In this document: in pieces, positions 50,464-59,510 of the stretch
How the letters are laid out: every line of letters starts with the position of its first letter
How positions within the stretch are numbered: the first letter of the stretch is position 1
DNA from: Chitinophagaceae bacterium
Lineage (GTDB): Bacteria > Bacteroidota > Bacteroidia > Chitinophagales > Chitinophagaceae
NCBI GenBank assembly: GCA_025923075.1
Contig: JAICGN010000002.1
Span: 1 to 64,000, forward strand
Direction: 5' to 3'
DNA length: 64,000 nucleotides
Program-made: the position numbers and the translations under genes
The notes under the pieces: model-generated
Databases searched by the model: none
Seen by the model: the letters and a program-made list of their open reading frames with translations, nothing else
What the model was told of the DNA's origin: nothing

Positions 50464-53370
50464 TTAGAAAATATTATAGCCATAGCTCACATAGTACAGC
50501 CCACCAACATAAGGACTTCCATAACCAGTCCTTGCATAGTGATTAAGTATGTTGGTGCCTCCGATTCTGAATAAGCTTTTGCTTTTTGGCATCCTGTAGC
50601 TTACCTGTGCATCTACCCATGTAAACGCGGGCAGTTGGCCTGCCACAAAAGTTCCTTCGTAATTATTATAATTCTGCCATTTGGCAATTATATTAAAACC
50701 AATCCCCTTCCAAACATTATCATTACGAAGGCTAAGATTTGCCCGAAGGTCAGGTGCATTAAAATAAGTAATAAAACCGTCGGGAACATCTTTTAATTTG
50801 TCAGAGAATACATTACCTGCTATAATATAACGACGTGGAAGTTGGTACTCTAAAGTAACACCCCAACCACTAGCTTTTACAACATCTGTGCTATTTTGTG
50901 TGTAAGAATAGCCTGTTGATGCAAGAGGATTAAGTGCATTTGTTGGAGTCGCCGCTTTTACCACTGCAACACTTGCAAAGAAATTCTGATAGCGACTGTA
51001 ATATGCATAGGCATCAACAAATAATTTCTTTCCAAGAATTCCTTTGTAGCCGATCTCGCCGGACGAAACGCTTTCTGGATTTACGTCAGTGAAAGTAGAC
51101 GGCTGAAGCAAAGCGGGATTAAAGGCAGCTCTTGCTGCAGAAACTGATTCAGCTGTATATGTGCCGGTATTTAAACCATAATAGGCAATAAACTCAGGCA
51201 ATGCGCCTATAAGGGTAACAGAGCCTGTGTTTAAATCTATGTATTGGTTTTGATTCGTTGGAAAGCGATAGGCTGTTTGAAAAGACAAACGGATATTGTT
51301 GTCTTCTGCCACTCTCATTACGGCTGTAACTCTTGGCGTCCAGCGGCCATCAAAATTCGTTTGCACATCATAGCGAATCGCGCCGGTAAGTGTGAGAAAC
51401 TCATCAAATAGTTTTTTCTTTAGTTGCACATAACCTCCCGTTTCACTGATCTTAATTGCTCCCGCACTATCTGCAAAAATTGTCCCTTGTGAATTCATCA
51501 CCCATTGCTTCCATTGCAAGCCTGCGATGATCTCTAATTTGTCTGAGAACTCGAAAGCATCAGAAACATTTACCTGGCCTTCGGCAGCCCACAGGTCAGA
51601 ACGATCAAGAAATTTAGCCCCGCCTTTTCCGATGGGAGTTGTACTTATTCTTTCTTTGGACGCTAGAAATGCTGAAGTGCCAGGCAAAGGCCGTCCGGCA
51701 TCTACTGTAGATCTCGCTGTTGCATGAGCATTTGCCTCACCTGGCGTGGCGCCCGCATTATAAACCGCGTTTTTATATGTGGTATAGGCCATAACATAAG
51801 TCGGATACCATACAGTGCTTGGTGAAAATGCTTCCTGCATTAATCTTCCAAGAGCAGTTGCCTGGTAAGCGCCACCGGCGTTTTCCTGTGTGGTATAACC
51901 ACGAACAAACCAGTTCTTATGGCGGACCTCAAGTTTATGCTGTGCCATAATAAAATCCTTAAGCGAGTAGCGATCGGCACCGGTGTAAACAGTAGTACCA
52001 GTTCCCCAATATGTATTCCATGATGCTTCGATGCCCGGCGTGATCTTATAATGCAGGCCCGCAGTGAATTTAAAATTCAATGCACTATAATCCACAAGGT
52101 CCCTTTCATTATAACCGGTTCTTGACACATTAGCAGTTTGCGCTATCCAGTTGTTCCGTAAGCCCCAATACAGTGGATCAAATTGCATAAGAGTTGGCTG
52201 CAAGGCAGCAGGATACATCGCATATACTGCATTTCTTGTTGCCTGGTTGGCGCCATTTGGTATTTGGGCATTTAAGTTGGTAACAATGTTTGGAATAAGT
52301 CCACCGGAAGCCGTATTAACGCCTGCTATATATGCCTGTTGAACAGCTTGTCCCACAAGAAAAATATTAGCGCTGGTCTCATCGCCGTATACGTTTATTC
52401 CATCATAATTAGGATCGGTATTTCTATCGCCGGGAATTACCTTACTCAGTACACTTGTTCTTGCAACATTATCATAGTCGTTGGCCTCCCAATCTTCTGC
52501 TTTTACCAATTGCCATGTAAGCTTGAAGGCGATCTTATTATTAAATGCTTTTGCCCAACGCATCGTCCAATCATAATAAGGTGCTGCAGGTCTTTGTTTG
52601 CCATCCACATGCATAATGCCTTGCTTGACATTAAAACTAAAACCCTGGTATTTGAAAGGATTCTTGCTGGTAATAAGAAGTGTTCCATTCATTCCACCCG
52701 AACCATATAAAGCAGATGATGCGCCGGATAACAGTTCCATATTATCAACATCGAGTTCTGTAAGACCAACTATGTTGCCAACTGAAAAATTCAAACCCGG
52801 TGCCTGGTTATCCATTCCATCGATCAATTGATTAAATCTTGTATTACCACTACTAACGAAACCACGTGTCGTAATCGTTCTGAAACCGATGCTGGCAGTG
52901 TGCATATCCACGCCTTTAAGGTTTGCCAGTGCTTCATAATAGTTTGGGACAGCAGCATTGCGAAGCGCAGTAGAGCTTAATCTTTCTACTGTAACCGGGG
53001 CGTCAATTATACGTTGTTGTGATCGGGCAGCAGCCACAACGACTTCCTGGCCTATCGTAATTCTGGCAGCCAGCTCAACTTCTAATGGAGAAGTTGTGCT
53101 GCTTATCTCCATTTCTTTCATTTCAAATTCTGCGTGAGTTAAAACCAAGGTAACCGGAAGTTTTGCGGAAGTATTAATTGAAAAATATCCATTATCATCC
53201 GTATACGTTCCTAACGCGGTTCCTTTTATAACAACCGAGACTGCAGGAATCGGATCTTTTGTAGTGGAATTGCGAATGGTTCCGCTTATGGTTACGGCTT
53301 GCGCCAAAGTCTGGAGTGAAAATAATACAGTAATCAGGCAAGCAGCCGTAAAGCGCAGGCTTTTACTCAT
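50464..53370 (-). CDS. TonB-dependent receptor
   Basis: The 968-residue outer-membrane receptor starts with a signal peptide (MSKSLRFTAACLITVLFSLQ, then TLA). A carboxypeptidase-regulatory-like domain follows (TISGTIRNSTTKDPIPAVSV, GTYTDDNGYFSINTS). The TonB plug has APVTVERLSSTALRNAAV, YYEALANLKGVDMHTASIGF, TTRGF and SSALYGSGGMNGTLLITSKN. A long beta-barrel follows, ending in the aromatic strand YVSYGYNIF. The central extracellular loops are rich in Ala, Asn and Thr. No SusD-like gene is next to it, so the ligand is probably not a glycan of the SusCD type; metals, peptides or vitamins are possible. Confidence 0.94.
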   Translation of the reverse strand: MSKSLRFTAACLITVLFSLQTLAQAVTISGTIRNSTTKDPIPAVSVVIKGTALGTYTDDNGYFSINTSAKLPVTLVLTHAEFEMKEMEISSTTSPLEVELAARITIGQEVVVAAARSQQRIIDAPVTVERLSSTALRNAAVPNYYEALANLKGVDMHTASIGFRTITTRGFVSSGNTRFNQLIDGMDNQAPGLNFSVGNIVGLTELDVDNMELLSGASSALYGSGGMNGTLLITSKNPFKYQGFSFNVKQGIMHVDGKQRPAAPYYDWTMRWAKAFNNKIAFKLTWQLVKAEDWEANDYDNVARTSVLSKVIPGDRNTDPNYDGINVYGDETSANIFLVGQAVQQAYIAGVNTASGGLIPNIVTNLNAQIPNGANQATRNAVYAMYPAALQPTLMQFDPLYWGLRNNWIAQTANVSRTGYNERDLVDYSALNFKFTAGLHYKITPGIEASWNTYWGTGTTVYTGADRYSLKDFIMAQHKLEVRHKNWFVRGYTTQENAGGAYQATALGRLMQEAFSPSTVWYPTYVMAYTTYKNAVYNAGATPGEANAHATARSTVDAGRPLPGTSAFLASKERISTTPIGKGGAKFLDRSDLWAAEGQVNVSDAFEFSDKLEIIAGLQWKQWVMNSQGTIFADSAGAIKISETGGYVQLKKKLFDEFLTLTGAIRYDVQTNFDGRWTPRVTAVMRVAEDNNIRLSFQTAYRFPTNQNQYIDLNTGSVTLIGALPEFIAYYGLNTGTYTAESVSAARAAFNPALLQPSTFTDVNPESVSSGEIGYKGILGKKLFVDAYAYYSRYQNFFASVAVVKAATPTNALNPLASTGYSYTQNSTDVVKASGWGVTLEYQLPRRYIIAGNVFSDKLKDVPDGFITYFNAPDLRANLSLRNDNVWKGIGFNIIAKWQNYNNYEGTFVAGQLPAFTWVDAQVSYRMPKSKSLFRIGGTNILNHYARTGYGSPYVGGLYYVSYGYNIF

Positions 53371-53507
53371 ATTAGGTAATTTTGGTTTTAAAATGTAATG
53401 GAAAAATAAGAATAGTAATTTGTTTGTAAAAATCTAATTTGTAGACAGTAAGGATAAGTTGTTGAAATCTTAAACGGTCTCCGATTGCGCAAATTTTCTC
53501 ACCTGTT

Positions 53508-53515
53508 TACTTTCG
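53508..53515 (+). promoter_or_regulatory. Near-consensus purC promoter, possibly leaderless
   Basis: TACTTTCG matches TAnnTTTG at 7 of 8 positions, and a TTG (53485-53487) lies 20 bases upstream. The box ends 3 bases before the purC ATG, so the mRNA would start at or beside the start codon. Confidence 0.4.
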
Positions 53516-53518
53516 GGT

Positions 53519-54457
53519 ATGGCTAATTATCGCTTCCCAAATCAAAGCAATTTTTACAAAGGAAAAGTTCGTGATGTTTATTTTATCGGTGACGATTGGC
53601 TGGTTATGATCGCGTCAGATCGCATTTCTGCTTTTGATGTAATACTACCTCGCCCCATTCCATTCAAAGGCCAGGTGTTGAACCAAATTGCTGCGTATAT
53701 GCTTGGCGAGACAAAAGACATCTGTAATAATTGGTTGGTTGATGTACCCGCTCCCAATGCGTCTGTTGGAAAAAAATGCAAGCCATTTAAAATTGAAATG
53801 GTTGTTCGTGGAAATCTTGTTGGTCATGCATGGAGAACATATAATTCGGGAAAAAGGATTTTATGCGGAGCGACAATGCCAGATGGATTAAAGGAAAATG
53901 ATCCTTTCCCGGAACCGATAATCACTCCTTCAACAAAAGCTGATGCAGGGCATGATGAAGACATTTCTCCGGACGAAATAATTGAAAAAGGTTTGGCCAC
54001 AAAAGATGAATGGAAAAGGCTTAGTCAATATGCTTTGCAACTATTTGAACGGGGAAAACAGATTGCAGCGAAACGGGGATTAATATTAGCAGACACTAAA
54101 TATGAATTCGGAAAATTAGTCAATGAAATATACCTGATGGATGAAGTTCATACGCCGGACTCATCGCGCTATTTTTATGCAGAGGGTTTTGAAGAAAGAC
54201 AAAAAATGGGCGAAAGACAAAAACAATTAAGCAAAGAATTTGTGAGAGAATGGTTGATTGCCAATAATTTTATGGGTAAGGAAGGACAAACTGTTCCGGT
54301 AATGAGTGATGAATGGGTGAATACGATTTCACAACGCTATATTGAACTTTATGAAAAAGTGATCGGGAAAAATTTTGTTGCTGAAAAATTGAGTGATGAG
54401 GAAACTTACAATCGTATCATTTCATCGTTGAATGAATATTCTCCACTTAAAAGTTAA
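53519..54457 (+). CDS. purC: Phosphoribosylaminoimidazole-succinocarboxamide synthase (SAICAR synthase)
   Basis: PurC joins CAIR and aspartate using ATP in purine synthesis. The 312-residue protein has YKGKVRDVYFIGDDWLVMIA, SDRISAFDVILPRPIPFKG, VVRGNLVGHAWRTYNSGKRI, PIITPSTKADAGHDEDIS and IAAKRGLILADTKYEFGKL with DEVHTPDSSRYF, all family hallmarks. It is the longer Bacteroidota form. It is the first gene of a closely spaced plus-strand run; the next start is 6 bases away. Confidence 0.97.
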   Translation: MANYRFPNQSNFYKGKVRDVYFIGDDWLVMIASDRISAFDVILPRPIPFKGQVLNQIAAYMLGETKDICNNWLVDVPAPNASVGKKCKPFKIEMVVRGNLVGHAWRTYNSGKRILCGATMPDGLKENDPFPEPIITPSTKADAGHDEDISPDEIIEKGLATKDEWKRLSQYALQLFERGKQIAAKRGLILADTKYEFGKLVNEIYLMDEVHTPDSSRYFYAEGFEERQKMGERQKQLSKEFVREWLIANNFMGKEGQTVPVMSDEWVNTISQRYIELYEKVIGKNFVAEKLSDEETYNRIISSLNEYSPLKS

Positions 54458-54463
54458 AATAAC

Positions 54464-54901
54464 ATGTCGCCCGATTCAGTTTTTCAAACCTGCAGCACAA
54501 TTGCTATGGCGGGCTGGTTAGTATTGATCGTCATCAGCCCATTCTGGAGCAGCTTCGATAAATTTCTTATTGGTATTGTGATCACGCTGTTTGCCGTTGT
54601 TTATACATGGCTTATTGTCCAGGTTTTTCGACCGGAAGATTTTGAAAAGTTTGGTTCGCTGACTGGTGTGATGGAATTGTTCACCGATAAAACTGCTGTA
54701 ACGGCCGGCTGGGTCCATTATCTGGCTTTTGATCTTTTTACAGGAATCTGGATAAAAAAGAACGCACAGAAATACGGGATTCGTCATTTGATCTTAATAC
54801 CCTGTCTCCTGCTGACTTTTATGCTTGGCCCAATTGGTCTGTTATTATACTTATTGATTCGTGCGGTAAAAACAAAACAATATTTTGCATCAAACTATTA
54901 A
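54464..54901 (+). CDS. ABA4-like (DUF4281) membrane protein
   Basis: The 145-residue protein has four predicted membrane segments. The ABA4/DUF4281 signature is TAGWVHYLAFDLFTGIWI, followed by IRHLILIPCLLLTFMLGPIG. Plant ABA4 is needed for neoxanthin formation; bacterial members have no known function. It begins 6 bases after purC and ends 9 bases before the next gene. Confidence 0.82.
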   Translation: MSPDSVFQTCSTIAMAGWLVLIVISPFWSSFDKFLIGIVITLFAVVYTWLIVQVFRPEDFEKFGSLTGVMELFTDKTAVTAGWVHYLAFDLFTGIWIKKNAQKYGIRHLILIPCLLLTFMLGPIGLLLYLLIRAVKTKQYFASNY

Positions 54902-54910
54902 ATCGCCCAT

Positions 54911-55672
54911 ATGGATTTCTTCACTGAACTTAAAAGAAGAAATGACTTATTGTTTTGGTTTGGCTTTTTCAACCTTGCAGTGGCAATCGCTTGTCTCCTG
55001 TTAATGCCATTTGAAGAAACACAGATACTTGGTGTAAACAGATGGCTTAAGCCGTTTAAATTTTATGCTTCTGTTGGCATAATGGTCCTTACCATGGGAT
55101 GGTTGTTGTATTATTTGAAAAGTGCTAAAAAAATAAAACTTTATTCATGGCTGATCTTTATATCAATGTTTTTTGAAAATGGATTAATTATAACCCAGGC
55201 CATCAGGAATACAACTTCACATTTTAATACTACTTCTTCCTTAAATGGTGTCATCTTCCAGGCAATGGGGTTTTTTATCATTGTATTTACAATTACTGTC
55301 CTATTTGTTTGTATTTCGTTTTTTAGGCAAAAAGAATTTTCAATACCCGGTGCTTATGTATGGGGTGTCAGGCTTGGCATTTTATTTTTTTTATTTTTTT
55401 CATTGGAAGGCGGTATGATGCTGGGTCTGATGAAGCATACAGTGGGTGGTCCTGATGGTGGCGGCGGCCTGCCATTGGTAAACTGGAGTACACAATATGG
55501 TGATCTCCGCATTGCACATTTTGTTGGCATTCATTCGTTGCAAGCTTTACCATTATTTGGACATTATGTTTCAAAAACAAAAACGCAGACTATTTTATTT
55601 TCGGCCGTTTATTTTCTCGTTGCATCAGGCTTATTTTTACAAGCCATGAAAGGAATACCTTTGTTTTTCTAA
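54911..55672 (+). CDS. Multi-spanning membrane protein of unknown function (253 aa)
   Basis: The protein has about seven membrane segments. The more conserved-looking pieces are VNRWLKPFKFYASVGIMVLT near residue 45 and a polar region with HTVGGPDGGGGLPLVNWS and GDLRIAHFVGIHSLQALPLF. The His and Arg residues in this last block could bind a ligand or cofactor. I do not recognise a named family. The start MDFFTELKRRNDLLFWFGFF is 9 bases after the ABA4-like gene, and the next gene is 9 bases downstream. Confidence 0.78.
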   Translation: MDFFTELKRRNDLLFWFGFFNLAVAIACLLLMPFEETQILGVNRWLKPFKFYASVGIMVLTMGWLLYYLKSAKKIKLYSWLIFISMFFENGLIITQAIRNTTSHFNTTSSLNGVIFQAMGFFIIVFTITVLFVCISFFRQKEFSIPGAYVWGVRLGILFFLFFSLEGGMMLGLMKHTVGGPDGGGGLPLVNWSTQYGDLRIAHFVGIHSLQALPLFGHYVSKTKTQTILFSAVYFLVASGLFLQAMKGIPLFF

Positions 55673-55681
55673 TTTGTCTTT

Positions 55682-56548
55682 ATGCAAAAAATATTATTTA
55701 TTGGTGGGTCAGGTATGTTGGGCAGACCGGTAGCACTGGAATTAATGAGATCCGGGTTTCCGGTTACATTCCTTGGAAGAGATGTTGAAAAGCTGCAAAA
55801 GCTTTTTCCAAATGCGGCTGTAGTCAAAGGTGATGTGTTTGATATTTCGTCATTAGAGGCGGCTATGGCGGGGCAGGAGATCGTTTATGCAAACCTTTCT
55901 GTAGCGCAGTCATCGAAGAAAAAGGACCCACAACCTGAAAGAGAAGGAGTAGCTAATATCATTGAGGCGGCTAAAAAATCAGGCATTAAACGCATCGCTT
56001 ATCTTTCCTCACTGATAAAAAATTACCAGGGGATGAATGGCTTTAGCTGGTGGTCATTTGAATTGAAGCAGGCAGCGGTGGATGCCATAAAAAGATCGGG
56101 CTTAAACTATAGTATTTTTTATGCTTCCACATTTATGGAAACACTCGACAGGCAGATGTTACAGGGTACACGTTTAATGGTTGCAGGAAAATCAGAAGCA
56201 CCGATGTGGTTTATTGCCGGAAAAGATTATGGCGTACAAGTGGCATGGGCATTAAAAAAAGCTGGTGACAGCAACCAGGAATACAATATCCAAGGCCTGG
56301 AGCCATTTACTTTTGACGAAGCAGCAAAGGTTTTTACTCAGAATGTAAAGTCACCAATAAAAATTATGAAAGCCCCTCTTGCTCCGTTAAAATACCTTGG
56401 AATTTTAAATCAGCGGGTGAATTACGCTTATCATATTTGCGAAGCGTTAAATAAATACCCGGAGAAATTTGAAAGCGAAAATGCCTGGAATGATCTTGGC
56501 AAACCTTCCACTACATTAGCAGAGTATGCTGCTTCATTAAAACTATAG
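55682..56548 (+). CDS. NmrA/atypical SDR NAD(P)-binding protein
   Basis: The 288-residue protein has a Rossmann N-terminus KILFIGGSGMLGRPVALELM (GxxGxxG). Further SDR pieces are FLGRDVEKLQ, VVKGDVFDISSLEAAMAGQE, GVANIIEAAKKSGIKRIAYL, a YSIFYASTFMETL strand and a substrate region. The catalytic YxxxK of classic SDRs is absent, as in NmrA-like proteins. It may be a redox sensor or a reductase; the substrate is unknown. It sits within the purC run, next to membrane proteins. Confidence 0.87.
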   Translation: MQKILFIGGSGMLGRPVALELMRSGFPVTFLGRDVEKLQKLFPNAAVVKGDVFDISSLEAAMAGQEIVYANLSVAQSSKKKDPQPEREGVANIIEAAKKSGIKRIAYLSSLIKNYQGMNGFSWWSFELKQAAVDAIKRSGLNYSIFYASTFMETLDRQMLQGTRLMVAGKSEAPMWFIAGKDYGVQVAWALKKAGDSNQEYNIQGLEPFTFDEAAKVFTQNVKSPIKIMKAPLAPLKYLGILNQRVNYAYHICEALNKYPEKFESENAWNDLGKPSTTLAEYAASLKL

Positions 56549-56558
56549 AACTATTCCT

Positions 56559-57686
56559 ATGCTAAGATCTGTTTTTCTTTTTGTGGGGTTACATCTTATC
56601 CTTGGCCTCAGTCTTCGCAGCCAAAATGCTAAAGACCAGTTTCTCATTCTTGGCACTTATACTTCAGAGCAAAGCGACGGAGTGTATGTCTATAAATTCA
56701 ATACAGAGACTGGTGAAAACAGTTTCGTTAGTTCTGTAAAAACGTCTAACCCGTCATTTGTTGCTGTTTCGCCCAATAAAAAATTTGTGTATGTTGTAAA
56801 TGAAGATGATCCGGGTAATGTAACCGCCTTTTCATTCAACAGGTCAAATGGTCAGCTTGCTCAATTGAATCAGCAACCGTCCCATGGAAGACATCCATGT
56901 TATATTACGATTGATAAAAACGGTAAATGGGTGATCGTGGGAAATTACAGCAGCGGGACCATCGCAGTGTATCCTACGAACAAAGATGGTTCATTAGGCA
57001 GTGCTACCGACTCTGTTTTGCACGAAGGTAGCAGTGTAAATTCTGAAAGACAGGAAGCTGCACATGTGCATGCAACTGTATTGAATAAAAATAATAAAAC
57101 ATTGTATGTACCTGATCTTGGAATGGACATGGTAGCGATGTACAATCTTGATAACAAAACAGGCAAGCTCAAAGAATTCCCTACTCCCTTTGTGGCTACA
57201 GAACCGGGAGCTGGTCCAAGACATTTAGATATTCATCCCAACGGAAAATATGCTTACCTGATGGAAGAAATGAACGGTGCTGTTTCGGTTTATAAAATAG
57301 AAAATGACGGTTATTTGAGCTTGTTGCAGAATATTTCTGGCTTACCAAGAGATTTTAATGGTGTTGTAGGCAGTGCCGATATTCATGTTTCTCCTGATGG
57401 GAAATTTTTATATTGTTCCAATCGCGGCGAGAGTAATACAATCGGGATCTTTAGTATCAATCAATCCAATGGCCAATTGAATTGGATCGATCATCAGTCA
57501 ACGCTGGGTAAAACGCCGCGCAATTTCAATATTGATCCCACCGGTAATTTTCTTTTAGTTGCCAATCAAAACAGTGACGAAGTAGTAATTTTCAAGAGGG
57601 ATAAACAAACTGGTTTGTTGACAGATACCGGAAAAAGGATCAATGTTTCTAAGCCTGTTTGTTTGAAATGGATACCTGTTGAATAA
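56559..57686 (+). CDS. Lactonase-family seven-bladed beta-propeller protein (6-phosphogluconolactonase-like)
   Basis: The 375-residue protein has a signal peptide (MLRSVFLFVGLHLILGLSLR), unlike cytoplasmic 6-phosphogluconolactonases of the YbhE type, so it is probably exported. Propeller motifs are FLILGTYTSEQSDGVYVYKF, NPSFVAVSPNKKFVYVVNED, ITIDKNGKWVIVGNYSSGTI, GPRHLDIHPNGKYAYLMEEM and HVSPDGKFLYCSNRGESNTI. Export suggests an extracellular lactone or sugar-acid substrate. It starts 10 bases after the NmrA-like gene. Confidence 0.9.
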   Translation: MLRSVFLFVGLHLILGLSLRSQNAKDQFLILGTYTSEQSDGVYVYKFNTETGENSFVSSVKTSNPSFVAVSPNKKFVYVVNEDDPGNVTAFSFNRSNGQLAQLNQQPSHGRHPCYITIDKNGKWVIVGNYSSGTIAVYPTNKDGSLGSATDSVLHEGSSVNSERQEAAHVHATVLNKNNKTLYVPDLGMDMVAMYNLDNKTGKLKEFPTPFVATEPGAGPRHLDIHPNGKYAYLMEEMNGAVSVYKIENDGYLSLLQNISGLPRDFNGVVGSADIHVSPDGKFLYCSNRGESNTIGIFSINQSNGQLNWIDHQSTLGKTPRNFNIDPTGNFLLVANQNSDEVVIFKRDKQTGLLTDTGKRINVSKPVCLKWIPVE

Positions 57687-57742
57687 AATTTTGATCCCCG
57701 GCCTAAAGGCCGCGGCAACTCATTAAAATACTTCAGTCAATT

Positions 57743-58690
57743 TTGGAGATCACACAGCTAGATATCGAGGAAGCCCACGAAAGAATAAAACCTTTTATTC
57801 ATAAAACACCTGTCTTAACTTCTAAAACACTTGATACTATTTCCGGCGTTGACATATTTTTTAAGTGTGAGAATTTTCAAAAGATCGGGGCATTCAAAAT
57901 TCGTGGGGGTATGACTGCGGTGTTGTCCTTGCCGCAAGACAAAAGAAAAAAAGGTATCGCCACTCATTCATCCGGTAATCATGCACAGGCGATTGCTTAT
58001 GCTGCAAGAGAAGTGGAAACGAAAGCTTATATCGTAATGCCGAATAATTCTCCCCATGTTAAAGTGGATGCGGTGAAAGGTTATGGTGCAGAAATATTTT
58101 TTTGTGAGCCAAATCAACAGGCAAGAGAAAAGAAATTACAGGAGGTCGTAGAAAAAACCGGCGCAGCGTTTATCCATCCTTACAATGATCATCGGGTGAT
58201 CACGGGCCAGGCAACTGCTGCAAAAGAGTTGCTCGAAGAAATTCCTTCTCTTGATTTCATGATGACTCCTGTGGGTGGCGGAGGATTGTTGAGCGGCACA
58301 TTATTAAGTGCTCATTATTTTTCGCCGTCTACACTGGTTTATGCCGGTGAACCCGAAGGTGCAGCCGATGCAATTCTTTCTTTAAAAAATCGCCGGATCG
58401 AAAAAGCACCTTTTATAAACACAATTGCTGATGGCTTGCTTACTACACTTGGCGACAAAACTTTTGCCATCATTCGTGAATATGTAAAAGACATTTTGAC
58501 GGTAAGCGATGAAGAGATCATAGAAGCAATGCGGCTTGTGTATGAAAGAATGAAAATTGTTGTAGAGCCAAGTGGTGTGGTTCCGCTTGCGGCATTATTA
58601 AAAAATAAGCACCTTTTTACCGGGAAAAAAGTTGGCGTTATTTTCAGTGGTGGTAATGTTGAGCTAAAAAGGTTGGGCGAGTGGTTTTGA
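57743..58690 (+). CDS. PLP-dependent threonine/serine dehydratase-like enzyme
   Basis: The 315-residue fold-type II PLP enzyme has the PLP-lysine motif KIGAFKIRGGMTAV, SSGNHAQAIAYAAREV (phosphate binding), TPVGGGGLLSGTLLSA and the C-terminal VVEPSGVVPLAALL. It has no ACT-like regulatory domain, so it resembles catabolic threonine deaminase or serine racemase. The start is a TTG, because no ATG lies between the upstream gene and the conserved motif. A 56-base gap with a small GGCC-TAAA-GGCC hairpin separates it from the lactonase gene. Confidence 0.92.
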   Translation: MEITQLDIEEAHERIKPFIHKTPVLTSKTLDTISGVDIFFKCENFQKIGAFKIRGGMTAVLSLPQDKRKKGIATHSSGNHAQAIAYAAREVETKAYIVMPNNSPHVKVDAVKGYGAEIFFCEPNQQAREKKLQEVVEKTGAAFIHPYNDHRVITGQATAAKELLEEIPSLDFMMTPVGGGGLLSGTLLSAHYFSPSTLVYAGEPEGAADAILSLKNRRIEKAPFINTIADGLLTTLGDKTFAIIREYVKDILTVSDEEIIEAMRLVYERMKIVVEPSGVVPLAALLKNKHLFTGKKVGVIFSGGNVELKRLGEWF

Positions 58691-58694
58691 TGGC

Positions 58695-59336
58695 TCACAT
58701 ATTTATCTGATAGCACTGAATTTTAGAAATATCATCATCTAAATCGATCCTGTAATACAATTCATCATCGCCGTTGCCAAATTTCTTATTGTTGTTTTTA
58801 TCATTCTTCCCTTTTACAAGTATCATTTTCTTGTCTTTCGATAACGTCCAGGAAAGGACATAAAAACCTTTGGGTGTGATCTGTTTCAGATTGTCACCTG
58901 TTTTTGTAGAGACATACAAATAAACAGGATCTTGATTGTCAAGTGCATTATCTCCATTGAAATTTTCTGTTCTTGCTAAATACACAATATGCTTAGGTAA
59001 AATATTCGCTGGTATTTCTGTTTCCCTGCCTTTATCATAATAATAATCCCTCTTACTGAATGATTGGATCAATGCTAATTGCCTGTCAAAAAGCTTTTTT
59101 GTTTGCTTCGTGGCTGAGTTATAAAAATAGACATCGATATAATCTCCCCAACTCAAGTACCCAACTCCTTTTCCATAAACATCTTTATTATCGTTGTCAA
59201 CCAGTTCCGGGATTAAGTAATACTCTGAGCTGTCAATTTGAAAAGGATCTGAGAAGTTAATCTCTTCTTTTTTCTGTGCGAAAAGTGTTGAGGAAATAAA
59301 CACGATTAAAAGTAGTGTTCCTATGATCTGTTTCAT
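58695..59336 (-). CDS. Secreted protein of unknown function (213 aa)
   Basis: A signal peptide (MKQIIGTLLLIVFISSTLFA) is followed by a beta-rich domain. Visible pieces are GVGYLSWGDYIDVYFYNSAT, PKHIVYLARTENFNGDNALD, YLYVSTKTGDNLKQITPKGF and KKMILVKGKNDKNNNKKFGN, which resemble blades of a TolB-like or DPP-type propeller fragment, but it is too short for a full propeller. Acidic loops (DNDNKD, NGDDE) may bind calcium. I do not recognise a family. It ends 4 bases from the convergent dehydratase gene. Confidence 0.75.
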   Translation of the reverse strand: MKQIIGTLLLIVFISSTLFAQKKEEINFSDPFQIDSSEYYLIPELVDNDNKDVYGKGVGYLSWGDYIDVYFYNSATKQTKKLFDRQLALIQSFSKRDYYYDKGRETEIPANILPKHIVYLARTENFNGDNALDNQDPVYLYVSTKTGDNLKQITPKGFYVLSWTLSKDKKMILVKGKNDKNNNKKFGNGDDELYYRIDLDDDISKIQCYQINM

Positions 59337-59510
59337 ATGCAAAGGTTTTGGGGTTAATTATTACCTTAAATTTAGTTATGGCAACCTTATGGAAATTCCG
59401 AATTGAGTTAAAATGAATTTAATTCTTGATTGCTTTTCATTGAACAGGCTGTGTCAATGTTCCAATTGAGCCGTTGTAGAGTAGTTTGAAGACTTCAACT
59501 GCTACATTTT

